Assembly: GCF_039941015.1 (NCBI RefSeq)
Contig: NZ_JBDVFI010000045.1
Origin: Sedimentitalea sp039941015
GTDB lineage: Bacteria > Pseudomonadota > Alphaproteobacteria > Rhodobacterales > Rhodobacteraceae
DNA length: 64,000 nt
Reading direction: 5' to 3' (one strand)
The notes under the pieces were generated by a model, which worked only from the letters and a program-made list of their open reading frames with translations, did no database searches and was not told the DNA's origin. Positions 43,707 through 52,430 of the stretch are shown in pieces. How positions within the stretch are numbered: position 1 is the first letter of the stretch; every line of letters begins with the position of its first letter. Both the position numbers and the translations under genes were made by a program.

Positions 43707-45115
43707 ACTGGGATGAATTCGGATCATGGGGCCGTCGCGTTTCGGACTGGGCGCAAGACTACCACCTGACCGTCGGTGATCGACCGGTCCGGGCTCAAAC
43801 CAAACCAGGCGACATTCTGGACGCGCTGCCCGCTGCGCCGCCAGATACCCCCGAAGACATGGAAGACGTATTCCGCGATTTCGAGGACATCGTGATGCCG
43901 GGGATCACGCACTGGCAGCACCCTCGCTTTTTTGCCTATTTCAACTCAAACGCCGCCGCCCCTTCGGTACTTGCGGAGTTTCTGGTCAGCGCCATCGCGC
44001 CGCAATGCATGCTTTGGCAAACGTCCCCTGCCGCGACCGAGATGGAAACCCGGATGATGGACTGGCTGCGTCAGTCACTTGATCTGCCCGATGGGTTCGC
44101 AGGTGTTATTCAGGACAGCGCAAGTTCGGCAACCCTAGCCGCGGTGTTGACAATGCGGGAAAAGGCGCTGAACTGGACGGGCAACACCGCAGGGCTGGCG
44201 GGAAATCCGCAACTCAGGGTCTATTGCTCGGCCGAAGTTCACACCTCGGTCGACCGTGCGATCTGGGTTTCCGGCATAGGGCAGGACAATCTTGTGCGCG
44301 TTCCGATCAAGGGCGACTGGCGCGGCATGGACCCCGACGCGCTCGACGCCGCCATTCGCGCGGACAAAGACGCCGGGCTGACTCCGGCTGGCGTGATTCT
44401 TTGCGTCGGCGGCACCGGCACCGGTGCGACCGATCCTGTTGATGCCTGTCTGGACGTCGCCGCACGCCACGGTCTCTATACGCACGTTGATGCAGCTTGG
44501 GCCGGCTCGGCGATGATATGCCCCGAATTCCGGCACTACTGGCCCGGCATTGAACGCGCCGACAGCATCGTGTTCAATCCGCACAAATGGCTCGGCGTGC
44601 AGTTTGATTGCTCGGCGCATTTCCTGCGAAACCCCGAAGACCTCGTGCGAACGCTGGCAATTCAGCCTGAATATCTCAAGACCCACGGCCATGATGGGAT
44701 CATCAACTATTCCGAATGGTCGGTTCCATTGGGTCGTCGGTTCCGCGCGCTCAAAGTCTGGTTCCTGCTGCGCGCCTATGGGTTGGAGGGGCTGCGAAGC
44801 CGCTTGCGCAACCATGTTGCCTGGTCGGCCAATCTGCATGACAAACTGGCGGCGACCCCCGATTTCAAGATCACCACGACGCGGATGTGGTCGCTGTTCA
44901 CGTTTCGCTATGCGCCCGATGGGGTCAGCGATCTTGACGATCTGAACCTCCGGCTGGTCAACGCGATCAACGATGATGGTCGCATCTACCTGACGCAGAC
45001 ACGGGTTGATGGTGATCTGGTAATCCGGTTTCAGGCCGGCCAATTCGAGACAACCGAAGAGGATGTGATGATGGCCTATGACGTGATCACCGAAATCGCA
45101 GCGGTACTGACATGA
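43703..45115 (+). CDS. Group II PLP-dependent amino acid decarboxylase (aromatic-type)
   Basis: The 470-residue protein matches aromatic-L-amino-acid/tyrosine decarboxylases: THWQHPRFFAYFNSNAAAPSVLAEFL near the N terminus, GVIQDSASSATLAAVLTMREKA, HVDAAWAGSAMICPEFRH with the PLP aspartate, and SIVFNPHKWLGVQFDCSAHFL with the PLP lysine. It removes CO2 from an amino acid, here probably tyrosine, DOPA or phenylalanine. Its location inside hpa genes suggests that tyramine or dopamine made by it is oxidised to hydroxyphenylacetate or homoprotocatechuate, but no amine oxidase is present. The ATG overlaps the preceding 38-codon ORF. The exact substrate is not certain. Confidence 0.87.
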   Translation: MNWDEFGSWGRRVSDWAQDYHLTVGDRPVRAQTKPGDILDALPAAPPDTPEDMEDVFRDFEDIVMPGITHWQHPRFFAYFNSNAAAPSVLAEFLVSAIAPQCMLWQTSPAATEMETRMMDWLRQSLDLPDGFAGVIQDSASSATLAAVLTMREKALNWTGNTAGLAGNPQLRVYCSAEVHTSVDRAIWVSGIGQDNLVRVPIKGDWRGMDPDALDAAIRADKDAGLTPAGVILCVGGTGTGATDPVDACLDVAARHGLYTHVDAAWAGSAMICPEFRHYWPGIERADSIVFNPHKWLGVQFDCSAHFLRNPEDLVRTLAIQPEYLKTHGHDGIINYSEWSVPLGRRFRALKVWFLLRAYGLEGLRSRLRNHVAWSANLHDKLAATPDFKITTTRMWSLFTFRYAPDGVSDLDDLNLRLVNAINDDGRIYLTQTRVDGDLVIRFQAGQFETTEEDVMMAYDVITEIAAVLT

Positions 45116-45155
45116 AGCGAACACCTAGAGCATTGATTGGTTTCGAGTGCCGATC

Positions 45156-45956
45156 ATGACCCCGGAAGATATATCCCAAGCCGCCGCCGCCCTGTTGGAG
45201 GCTGACCGTACCGGCCAACAGATCGGGCTTTTGTCGCTGCGCCATCCGGGCATGACACTTGATGACGCCTATGCCGTGCAGGCCGCGCTGATTGCGGCCA
45301 AGTATGCAGAGGGGCGTCACAAGATCGGCTGGAAAATCGGCCTGACAAGCCGCGCCATGCAGCAGGCGCTGAACATCACCACGCCCGACAGTGGAATTCT
45401 GCTCGACGATATGCTGTTTCGGTCCGGCGATCACGTGGCCAAGGGTCGCTTTATCCAGCCCCGGATCGAAGCCGAAATCGCCTTTGTCATGGCGGCCCCA
45501 CTCAGTGGCGCGGATTGCACCCGCGACGATGTGATCGCTGCAACCGACCATGTTGTCCCTGCGCTCGAAATCCTCGACACCCGCGTTCTGCGTGCCGACC
45601 CAAAGACGGGCCAACCACGCGTCATCACGGATACGATATCGGACAATGCGGCCAATGCGGGAATCGTTCTGAGCACCGAAACGCACAAGATCAACGCCCA
45701 TGACCTGCGATGGGTCGGCGCAATCGTCTCCCGCGACGGGGTAGTCGAGGAAACCGGGTTAGGGGCTGGCGTTCTGAACGATCCAGTGACCTCAGTGCTG
45801 TGGCTCGCTCGACGGCTTGCCGAGCATGGACAATCCATTGATGCGGGCGATATTGTTCTGTCCGGATCGTTCATCCGCCCGCTCGAAGCCCCGTCGGGGG
45901 CTGATATTCACGCCGATTTCGGCCCGTTCGGGTCCGTTCAGATCACATTTGACTAA
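45156..45956 (+). CDS. hpaH: 2-oxo-hept-4-ene-1,7-dioate hydratase
   Basis: The 266-residue protein belongs to the fumarylacetoacetase-like hydratases and has the length of E. coli HpaH (267). DDAYAVQAALIAAKYAEGRHKIGWKIGLTSRAMQQALNI and PRIEAEIAFVM carry the metal-binding pattern. It adds water to the C7 oxo-enoate, giving the substrate of HpaI, encoded 10 bp downstream. ATG 45156 is chosen; GTG 45147 is possible and neither has a strong ribosome site. Confidence 0.92.
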   Translation: MTPEDISQAAAALLEADRTGQQIGLLSLRHPGMTLDDAYAVQAALIAAKYAEGRHKIGWKIGLTSRAMQQALNITTPDSGILLDDMLFRSGDHVAKGRFIQPRIEAEIAFVMAAPLSGADCTRDDVIAATDHVVPALEILDTRVLRADPKTGQPRVITDTISDNAANAGIVLSTETHKINAHDLRWVGAIVSRDGVVEETGLGAGVLNDPVTSVLWLARRLAEHGQSIDAGDIVLSGSFIRPLEAPSGADIHADFGPFGSVQITFD

Positions 45957-45966
45957 AGGACACCCC

Positions 45967-46740
45967 ATGCCCGCACCCACCAATAAACTCAAACAGCGCT
46001 TTCAGGCCGGTGACACCACATTCGGCTGCTGGCTCTGCTTTGCCGAAGCCGCCACTACAGAGGTCATGGGAACCGCCGGCTTTGACTGGCTGGTGATCGA
46101 CAGTGAACATTCGCCAAACGACTTACGTTCGATCCGCGACCAGTTGATCGCCCTGCAGGCCAGCCCCTCTCCGTCGGTCGTACGGGTCCCGGTGGGCGAA
46201 CCGTGGATCATCAAGCAGATGCTGGATGTCGGGGCGCAGTCCATCCTTGTGCCAATGGTGGAAAGCGGTGAACAGGCGGAACTGATGGTGCGGGCCTGTA
46301 CCTATCCGCCCAACGGGATACGCGGTGTCGGTGCGACCAGCACTCGGTCTTCGCGATTTTCGACAATCGAAGATTACATGCAGACCGCCGATGATCAGAT
46401 TGCACTGATCCTGCAGGTCGAAAGCCGCGCCGGGCTGTCGGCCTTGGATGATATCCTCGCGGTCGACGGCGTGGACTGTGTGTTTATTGGCCCCGCCGAT
46501 CTGGCTGCCGATATGGGCCATCCCGGAAATCCGGGGCACCCTGAGGTCCACGGCGCGATCGTCGAAACGCTGGGCAAGATCGCCGCTTCGGGCAAGGTGC
46601 CGGGGATCCTGTCTCTGTCGGAAGAGATGGCCGAAAGCTATGTGGCCGCCGGTGCAAGGTTCGTCGCCGTGGCAATCGACGTCATCACCCTGTCCAAAGC
46701 GGCGCAGGCGACGGCGAAACGCTGGATCAAGCAGACCTAG
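45967..46740 (+). CDS. hpaI: 4-hydroxy-2-oxo-heptane-1,7-dioate aldolase
   Basis: The 257-residue protein is a class II HpcH/HpaI aldolase. Motifs include TAGFDWLVIDSEHSPND with the catalytic histidine, VRVPVGEPWIIKQMLDVGAQSILVPMVES, LQVESRAGL with the metal-binding glutamate, and VFIGPADLAADMG. It splits the C7 hydroxy-oxo acid to pyruvate and succinic semialdehyde, the last step of homoprotocatechuate breakdown. The ATG follows AAAGGACACCCC. Its last 14 bp overlap the 3' end of the convergent DUF3095 gene. Confidence 0.94.
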   Translation: MPAPTNKLKQRFQAGDTTFGCWLCFAEAATTEVMGTAGFDWLVIDSEHSPNDLRSIRDQLIALQASPSPSVVRVPVGEPWIIKQMLDVGAQSILVPMVESGEQAELMVRACTYPPNGIRGVGATSTRSSRFSTIEDYMQTADDQIALILQVESRAGLSALDDILAVDGVDCVFIGPADLAADMGHPGNPGHPEVHGAIVETLGKIAASGKVPGILSLSEEMAESYVAAGARFVAVAIDVITLSKAAQATAKRWIKQT

Positions 46741-47875
46741 ATTTCATCTGCGCGGCTGCCTTTGCGTAGCCGCCGGAGGCGCCGTCGACCAGATGGATAT
46801 GGTCGTCCTGATGGATCGACGGCACAAAGCAGGTGATCATCGCTGCGTCTTGCTCGACAAGGCCAAACTGCAGGATTCCATCCGCTTTGGCAGCCTCCAG
46901 AACGGCAAGAATCTGGTTCTGCGTGTCAGCGTCACAATCCAGAGTCATCTTCAGCCCGTCGTCGAATTTGCGGAAATCCGCATTGGTGCTTACCATCGCC
47001 TTGTACTGCGCCGGTTCAAAATCCCCGGTCTTGAGGCCCGCCTTGAAAAAGACCCAAGCAATGGCATTCTCAACAAGCAATTCCAAACTGCGGCGAAAAA
47101 TCGATGTCTTACCCCTTGAAACATGCGCTTCGAGGTTCAATCCCGGCGGCGGAAATTGCAGGCCCGGGCCGTCCGGCGGCAGTGGGTGGCCGCTGCGGTT
47201 CAGCCGCTCGGCAAGTTGCACGATCTCACGCGCCACTCTATCGAATTCTGTCCCTAACAGACCCGGCACAGGCTCTACCACAATCGACAGGATGCACCCG
47301 TTCTTTGCGGTTGCATTGCTCCAACGGCAAGACAAGCCTTCGAGATCGGGAATTGCGCCGGGCGACGCAGCGGGAAGCGCATTCTCGCCAGCCTTCATCC
47401 TGGCTTCGGCCCAGGACAGACCACCACCGCTGAACATTGCATAGTCAATCCCATCGGACACCTGATAGCGGGCAACCGACACTTCGAAACCAGCAGCGCG
47501 CACATCGGCGACCGATACCTGAGCGATGCGCAAAGTAACCCCGAACTCCTCGTCCGCCCATCGCTTGATGACGCCCAGTATCTCCGCCGACGCGACCGAA
47601 TGTGCCGGGTCCACCGCAAGCGTGGCACCATCACCTCCAAAGACATAGGGAAAGGCCTGACCGTCACTCGCATTGATATGCGCCGAAATCACCGAGGCCC
47701 CGATCATATTGACCAGCTTGTATTTGCCGTCGGCGATCAGGTTTGTCGAACCGACGATGTCCGCCGTCGCGATCATCCAGTCATCGGGTATGGGCGAATA
47801 GCTTGTCGGATCGGTCAGCGCGTCAAACTGCGCGATGCGCGGCAGATTCTCGTAAAACCCGGTATTCTCACTCAT
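46727..47875 (-). CDS. DUF3095 protein, nucleotidyl-cyclase-like
   Basis: The 382-residue protein matches the DUF3095 family. The segment IATADIVGSTNLIADGKYKLVNMIGASV, then AFPYVFGGDGATLAV, looks like the two metal-binding aspartates (Asp39 and Asp82) of class III nucleotidyl cyclases, and a long uncharacterised C-terminal part follows. No activity is established for the family as far as I know. It has no signal peptide or membrane helix. It ends by overlapping hpaI on the other strand and is divergent from the MFS gene. Confidence 0.78.
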   Translation of the reverse strand: MSENTGFYENLPRIAQFDALTDPTSYSPIPDDWMIATADIVGSTNLIADGKYKLVNMIGASVISAHINASDGQAFPYVFGGDGATLAVDPAHSVASAEILGVIKRWADEEFGVTLRIAQVSVADVRAAGFEVSVARYQVSDGIDYAMFSGGGLSWAEARMKAGENALPAASPGAIPDLEGLSCRWSNATAKNGCILSIVVEPVPGLLGTEFDRVAREIVQLAERLNRSGHPLPPDGPGLQFPPPGLNLEAHVSRGKTSIFRRSLELLVENAIAWVFFKAGLKTGDFEPAQYKAMVSTNADFRKFDDGLKMTLDCDADTQNQILAVLEAAKADGILQFGLVEQDAAMITCFVPSIHQDDHIHLVDGASGGYAKAAAQMKSRSA

Positions 47876-47997
47876 TTCTTCACTGCCCCGCCCTTATCAG
47901 TCTTCAATATGTAGGTACGGTCGCCTTCGTGTCTATGACGGTTGCACAAGGTTCACGGTCATGTCACCCACGCGCTGAATATGGAAGAGGGGATGAC

Positions 47998-49170
47998 ATG
48001 CAGGCCGGGTTGATCGTTCTATGCCTCGCTTATGTTCTGAGCCAGTTTTTTCGCGCCTTTCTTGCAGTGCTGACCTCCGTGCTGGCCCGTGACACGGGAG
48101 CGGCACCTGATGATCTGGCGGCGGCCTCGGGGTTGTGGTTTCTCACCTTCGCCGCAATGCAACTACCGGTCGGCTGGGCGCTCGACCGGTTTGGCCCCAG
48201 GCGTACCGCTTCTGTCCTGCTTTTACTTGGGGGCGGTGGCGGCGCCGCAATCTTTGCGCTGGCGAGCACGCCGTTTCACATCAAGATGGCAATGCTGCTG
48301 ATCGGCGTGGGTTGTTCGCCGGTGCTGATGGCCTCGTACTACATTTTCGCGCGCGAATATCCGCCAGCAAGGTTCGCCATTCTGGCGGCCCTCATGCTCG
48401 GGGTGGGGTCGGTCGGCAACCTGGTTGCATCCTATCCGTTGGCACTGGCCGTCGAACTGATCGGCTGGCGCGGGTCGTTGGTCGGACTGTCGGCCATTTC
48501 GGTTGCCGTAGCCGCTGGTATTTTCTTGCTGGTCCGCGATCCCGTTGCCGTGCCCGGTGGCGTAAAAGGGTCTGTTCTGGAGCTGCTGAAACTGCCGGTC
48601 ATGTGGGCCATCCTGCCGATGATGCTGGTCAACTATGCCCCTGCTGCTGCTCTGCGTGGTCTTTGGATCGGTCCTTACCTAAGCGATGTCTTTGGCCTCG
48701 GCACCGCGCAGGTGGGTCAGGCGACATTGGTCATGGGCGTCGCGATGATTGCAGGCACATTTACCTATGGGCCTCTGGATCGTCTCTTGCGAACCCGCAA
48801 ATGGGTGGTGTTCTGCGGCAACTTTGCCGCGGCGATTGCCCTTGGCCTGCTTGTGGCAATGATCGACAAAAGCGTTGTACTCTCGGTCGCCTTGATTGCC
48901 TTGATCGGCTTTCTTGGCGGCTCTTTCCCAGTCATCATCGCCCATGGGCGCAGTTTCTTTCCACCACATCTGGTGGGGCGTGGCGTCACCCTGATGAACC
49001 TTTTTGGCATTGGCGGTGCCGGGCTTGCCCAATTCGCATCGGGTCGCATTCATCAACAGATGGCCCCGGATGGCGCAACGCAGGCCTATGTCGCAATTTT
49101 CGGCTTTTTCGGCCTGATGCTGCTTGTCGGCACCCTCGCCTATCTGTTCAGCCGCGACAGCATGGATTGA
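47998..49170 (+). CDS. Major facilitator superfamily transporter
   Basis: The 390-residue protein has 12 predicted helices. FAAMQLPVGWALDRFGPRRTASVLLLLGG is the loop 2-3 MFS motif, and LVNYAPAAALRGLWIGPYLSDVFGLG begins the second half. The ATG at 47998 follows GAGGGGATGAC; an upstream open frame to 47743 overlaps the divergent DUF3095 gene and is rejected. The substrate is unknown. The family resembles small sugar-phosphate or organic-anion exporters of proteobacteria. Confidence 0.88.
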   Translation: MQAGLIVLCLAYVLSQFFRAFLAVLTSVLARDTGAAPDDLAAASGLWFLTFAAMQLPVGWALDRFGPRRTASVLLLLGGGGGAAIFALASTPFHIKMAMLLIGVGCSPVLMASYYIFAREYPPARFAILAALMLGVGSVGNLVASYPLALAVELIGWRGSLVGLSAISVAVAAGIFLLVRDPVAVPGGVKGSVLELLKLPVMWAILPMMLVNYAPAAALRGLWIGPYLSDVFGLGTAQVGQATLVMGVAMIAGTFTYGPLDRLLRTRKWVVFCGNFAAAIALGLLVAMIDKSVVLSVALIALIGFLGGSFPVIIAHGRSFFPPHLVGRGVTLMNLFGIGGAGLAQFASGRIHQQMAPDGATQAYVAIFGFFGLMLLVGTLAYLFSRDSMD

Positions 49171-49252
49171 CCAGCCCCCTTTTCCCCAGCGCGCTTTGTC
49201 GTTATGAGGCCGCAGCCGGCTTGTGTGTCGGCGCAAATTCTGGAGAAACAAG

Positions 49253-50275
49253 ATGGGTTATCGTATCGTCGTCGTCGGCGCCACTGGCAATGTGGGCCGA
49301 GAAATGCTGAACATCCTGGCCGAGCGCCAGTTCCCGGTTGACGAGATTGCCGTACTGGCAAGCCGTAAATCGATGGGAAGCGAAGTAAGCTTTGGCGACA
49401 AGACCCTGAAGACAAAGGATCTGGATACGTTCGACTTTACCGGCTGGGACATGGCTCTGTTCGCCGTAGGGTCCGAAGCGACCAAGATATATGCGCCCAA
49501 GGCGGCTGCCGCTGGCTGTGTCGTGATCGATAACAGCTCGCTCTATCGGTATGATCCCGATGTGCCGTTGATCGTGCCCGAGGTGAATGCCGATGCGATT
49601 ACCGGCTATTCCAAAAAGAACATCATCGCCAATCCGAACTGCTCGACAGCGCAGATGGTTGTTGCACTCAAGCCCCTGCATGATCGTGCGCGGATCAAGC
49701 GTGTGGTGGTCAGCACCTATCAATCCGTGTCTGGCGCCGGCAAAGAAGGCATCGACGAGCTGTGGGATCAGACCAAGAGCATCTATAATCCAGTCGATGA
49801 CAAGCCCGCCAAGAAATTCACCAAGCAGATCGCGTTTAACGTGATCCCGCATATCGACGTATTCATGGAAGACGGATCGACCAAGGAAGAATGGAAGATG
49901 GTCGCCGAAACCAAGAAAATCATTGATCCGTCCATCAAGGTCACGGCGACCTGCGTGCGGGTGCCGGTGTTTGTGGGCCATTCCGAAGCGGTGAATATCG
50001 AGTTCGAAGATCATCTCGACGAAGACGAGGCCCGCGAAATCCTGCGCGAAGCCCCCGGCATTATGGTGATCGACAAGCGCGAAGATGGTGGATACGTCTC
50101 GCCAGTGGAATGTGTGGGCGACTATGCCACATTCATCAGCCGCATCCGCCAGGACAGCACCATCGACAATGGTCTGAACCTGTGGTGCGTGTCGGATAAC
50201 CTGCGCAAGGGCGCGGCGTTGAACGCGGTTCAGATTGCCGAAACGCTGGGAACACGGGTCCTGAAAAAGGGCTGA
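49253..50275 (+). CDS. asd: Aspartate-semialdehyde dehydrogenase
   Basis: The 340-residue enzyme has the NADPH motif VVVGATGNVGREML at the N terminus, the catalytic cysteine in NPNCSTAQM, QSVSGAGKEGIDEL and TCVRVPVFVGHSEAVNIEF. It reduces aspartyl phosphate to the semialdehyde, feeding lysine, diaminopimelate, threonine and methionine synthesis, so it should be essential. GGAGAAACAAG precedes the ATG at 49253. It stands alone and is followed by a clear terminator. Confidence 0.97.
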   Translation: MGYRIVVVGATGNVGREMLNILAERQFPVDEIAVLASRKSMGSEVSFGDKTLKTKDLDTFDFTGWDMALFAVGSEATKIYAPKAAAAGCVVIDNSSLYRYDPDVPLIVPEVNADAITGYSKKNIIANPNCSTAQMVVALKPLHDRARIKRVVVSTYQSVSGAGKEGIDELWDQTKSIYNPVDDKPAKKFTKQIAFNVIPHIDVFMEDGSTKEEWKMVAETKKIIDPSIKVTATCVRVPVFVGHSEAVNIEFEDHLDEDEAREILREAPGIMVIDKREDGGYVSPVECVGDYATFISRIRQDSTIDNGLNLWCVSDNLRKGAALNAVQIAETLGTRVLKKG

Positions 50276-50281
50276 CAGATC

Positions 50282-50308
50282 GGGGCGGCCTTGGCCGCCC
50301 CTGTTATT
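50282..50308 (+). terminator. Terminator of asd
   Basis: GGGGCGGCC-TT-GGCCGCCCC forms a 9-bp GC stem seven bases after the asd stop, followed by a T-rich TGTTATT tail. The nominal 2-base loop would open to at least 4 bases. It is a typical strong hairpin with a weak tail. Confidence 0.8.
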
Positions 50309-50372
50309 TGCACAAGTGGCGACCAAACGCGCTAACGTGGTATTCAGCACCCGGTCCTGTCTGGAGAATACC

Positions 50373-51170
50373 ATGCCACATGTCGATCTGAACGGCGCGC
50401 ATATTCACTTTACCGACAGCGGCGGCGATGGCGAACCCATCGTGTTTTCACACGGGTTGCTTTTTAGCGGGGCAATGTACTCGGCACAGGTCGCCCATTT
50501 TCAGGATCGTTATCGCTGTATCACCTTCGATCACCGGGGACAGGGCCAAAGCGGCGTTACCCCAGACGGTTATGATCTCGACACGCTGACTGCGGACGCG
50601 GCGGCACTGATCAAATATCTGGGCGTGGCACCCTGCCATTTCGTCGGCCTGAGCATGGGAGGGTTTGTAGGCCTTCGTCTGGCCGCGCATCACCCTGATT
50701 TGCTCCGATCCCTGACCCTGCTCGATACCTCCGCCGAACCTGAACCAAAAGAAAACGGGCCGCGCTACCGGATGCTGAACCTCGTTGCGCGCTGGATCGG
50801 GCTGTGGGCGGTCATTGGCCGTGTCATGCCGATCCTGTTCGGGCAGACGTTCCTGAACGACACTTCCCGCGCGCAAGAGCGAAAGAAGTGGGCAAAGGCA
50901 ATCACAGGGAATGACCGCATCGGGATCACTCGGGCGGTCATGGGGGTGATAGAGCGGGATGCGTGCGCGGATCTTCTTGGCAGAATCGACATTCCCACCG
51001 GCATCGGTGTCGGTGACGAGGATGTTGCCACCATTCCCGAAAAATCAGAACGCCTGCACGCTGCAATCAAGGGATCGGAACTGGCACTGTTCAGCGGTGC
51101 AGGGCATTCTTCGTCGATCGAAACACCCGATCAGGTCAATGCCCTGATCGAGCGCACAATTCAGCGCTAG
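50373..51170 (+). CDS. Alpha/beta-fold hydrolase
   Basis: The 265-residue protein has IVFSHGLLFSG (oxyanion region), ITFDHRGQGQSG, the nucleophile elbow GLSMGG near residue 95, an acid in GVGDEDVAT, and the C-terminal histidine in FSGAGHSSSIETP. It is a serine esterase/lactonase-type enzyme of the cytoplasm. It somewhat resembles PcaD enol-lactonase, which is missing from the pca operon, but specificity cannot be read. GGAGAATACC precedes the ATG. It converges with, and overlaps by 4 bp, the carbonic anhydrase gene. Confidence 0.85.
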   Translation: MPHVDLNGAHIHFTDSGGDGEPIVFSHGLLFSGAMYSAQVAHFQDRYRCITFDHRGQGQSGVTPDGYDLDTLTADAAALIKYLGVAPCHFVGLSMGGFVGLRLAAHHPDLLRSLTLLDTSAEPEPKENGPRYRMLNLVARWIGLWAVIGRVMPILFGQTFLNDTSRAQERKKWAKAITGNDRIGITRAVMGVIERDACADLLGRIDIPTGIGVGDEDVATIPEKSERLHAAIKGSELALFSGAGHSSSIETPDQVNALIERTIQR

Positions 51171-51817
51171 ACTGGCAGAAACTTCTCTTTGGCAGGCTCA
51201 TAACATTCCAGCCCACCCTCGCCGATCTCGGTCCACAATCCGTGCAGGCTGAGCGAACCCTCGGATACGGCATCGGAAACGAATGGAAAGGTCATCAGGT
51301 TTTCCAGCGATGTAATCACGGCTTGCTTTTCCAACTGTCCTGCCTGCTCCGCCGGGTCGGCGATATCCGCAACCAGATCGTATTTTGGTTTGAGGATATC
51401 CATCCAGCGCCCGACAAAGCTCTCCTTGGCTTCCATCTGGGGGGCCTTGCCCTGACACATATCAATACACCCGGCGACGCCGCCGCATTGTGAATGGCCA
51501 AGCACGATCAGGTGAACAACCTTCAGCACCGTGACCGCATATTCGACCGTGGCGCTGGTGCCGTGGTGATCGCCATCCGGCTCAAAGGGCGGAACAAGGT
51601 TTGCAATATTGCGGTGAATAAAGAACTCGCCCTGATCCGCGCCAAAGATCGACGTGACATGAACACGACTGTCGCAACAGGAAATGACCATCGCGCGTGG
51701 GCGCTGACCCTCGGTCGCCAGCTTGCGGTACCAACTGCGGTTCTCCGCATAGGATGTGGCCTTCCAGCCGTGATAGCGCTGCACGAGATAACCGGGCAAG
51801 GGTTTGGCGAGTTCCAT
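51167..51817 (-). CDS. Beta-class carbonic anhydrase
   Basis: The 216-residue enzyme has the zinc motifs CCDSRVHVTSIFGADQGEFFIHRNIAN (CxDxR) and VLGHSQCGGVAGC (HxxC). It interconverts CO2 and bicarbonate, supplying carboxylases. No signal peptide is seen, so it is cytoplasmic. It is a single-gene unit, converging with the hydrolase and divergent from the next gene. Confidence 0.95.
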   Translation of the reverse strand: MELAKPLPGYLVQRYHGWKATSYAENRSWYRKLATEGQRPRAMVISCCDSRVHVTSIFGADQGEFFIHRNIANLVPPFEPDGDHHGTSATVEYAVTVLKVVHLIVLGHSQCGGVAGCIDMCQGKAPQMEAKESFVGRWMDILKPKYDLVADIADPAEQAGQLEKQAVITSLENLMTFPFVSDAVSEGSLSLHGLWTEIGEGGLECYEPAKEKFLPV

Positions 51818-51979
51818 GAATCTGTCCTCGTTCTTGGGCGATGAGTTGCCGTGTTCTGCCCACTAGTTATCCGGAAATCTAGCCAAATTCGAGCCATTCC
51901 GCCCTGCGGCCGAAACCTTTTGCAAACCTGTGTCCGCAATGATGGCCAAGCCGTGGGGGCAACGAAACTTTTTGGGGTG

Positions 51980-52366
51980 ATGAAAGTGGACAGGATTACG
52001 ACTTTGACTCCGGCCGAAACCGTTCGGCTGGATCGCGACCGCCTGAATGCACTGTATGTGCAATTGGGCGAAGCCGGGGCAGAAGACGTTGTCTGCCGCG
52101 CGATAGAGGAACTGGCCGTGCGTCTGGCGCATTGCGAGCGTTGTTGGCGACAGGGACAGATTGCAGATTTGCGCAAGAACGCACGATCATTGATCGCGAT
52201 TTCGGAACAGATCGGCATGTGTGAAATCACGCGGGTTGCAGCCGACGTAACGGCGACAATCGACAATGGCGACGATGCCGCCCGCGCGGCGACGCTTTTC
52301 CGGTTGATTCGCCTTGGTGATCGCTCGCTGACCGCCGTGTGGAACTTGCGCGATCTTTCGCTTTGA
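51980..52366 (+). CDS. Conserved helical hypothetical protein
   Basis: The 128-residue protein appears mostly alpha-helical (ETVRLDRDRLNALYVQLGEAGAEDVVCRAIEELAVRLAHCERCWRQ and onward). I do not recognise the family; the helical bundle and a histidine could recall an Hpt-like fold, but I see no firm motif. The ATG at 51980 has GGGG close upstream; the open frame from 51851 has no better start. It lies 65 bp before the aminopeptidase gene in the same direction. Confidence 0.55.
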   Translation: MKVDRITTLTPAETVRLDRDRLNALYVQLGEAGAEDVVCRAIEELAVRLAHCERCWRQGQIADLRKNARSLIAISEQIGMCEITRVAADVTATIDNGDDAARAATLFRLIRLGDRSLTAVWNLRDLSL

Positions 52367-52430
52367 CAGGGCTTGCAGAGCGGCGCTGTGTGGCTAGGCT
52401 GACGCAAGTTTCATGACCAAAGAGTGCCCA

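Noticed and set aside
48135..49310. A 391-codon open frame overlapping the MFS transporter
   Set aside because: Low-complexity Arg/Cys/Ser-rich composition and no start signal; the transporter frame has twelve clear helices.
50373..51170. Naming the alpha/beta hydrolase as the missing PcaD
   Set aside because: Only general fold motifs match and it is 38 kb from the pca genes; the specificity cannot be read.
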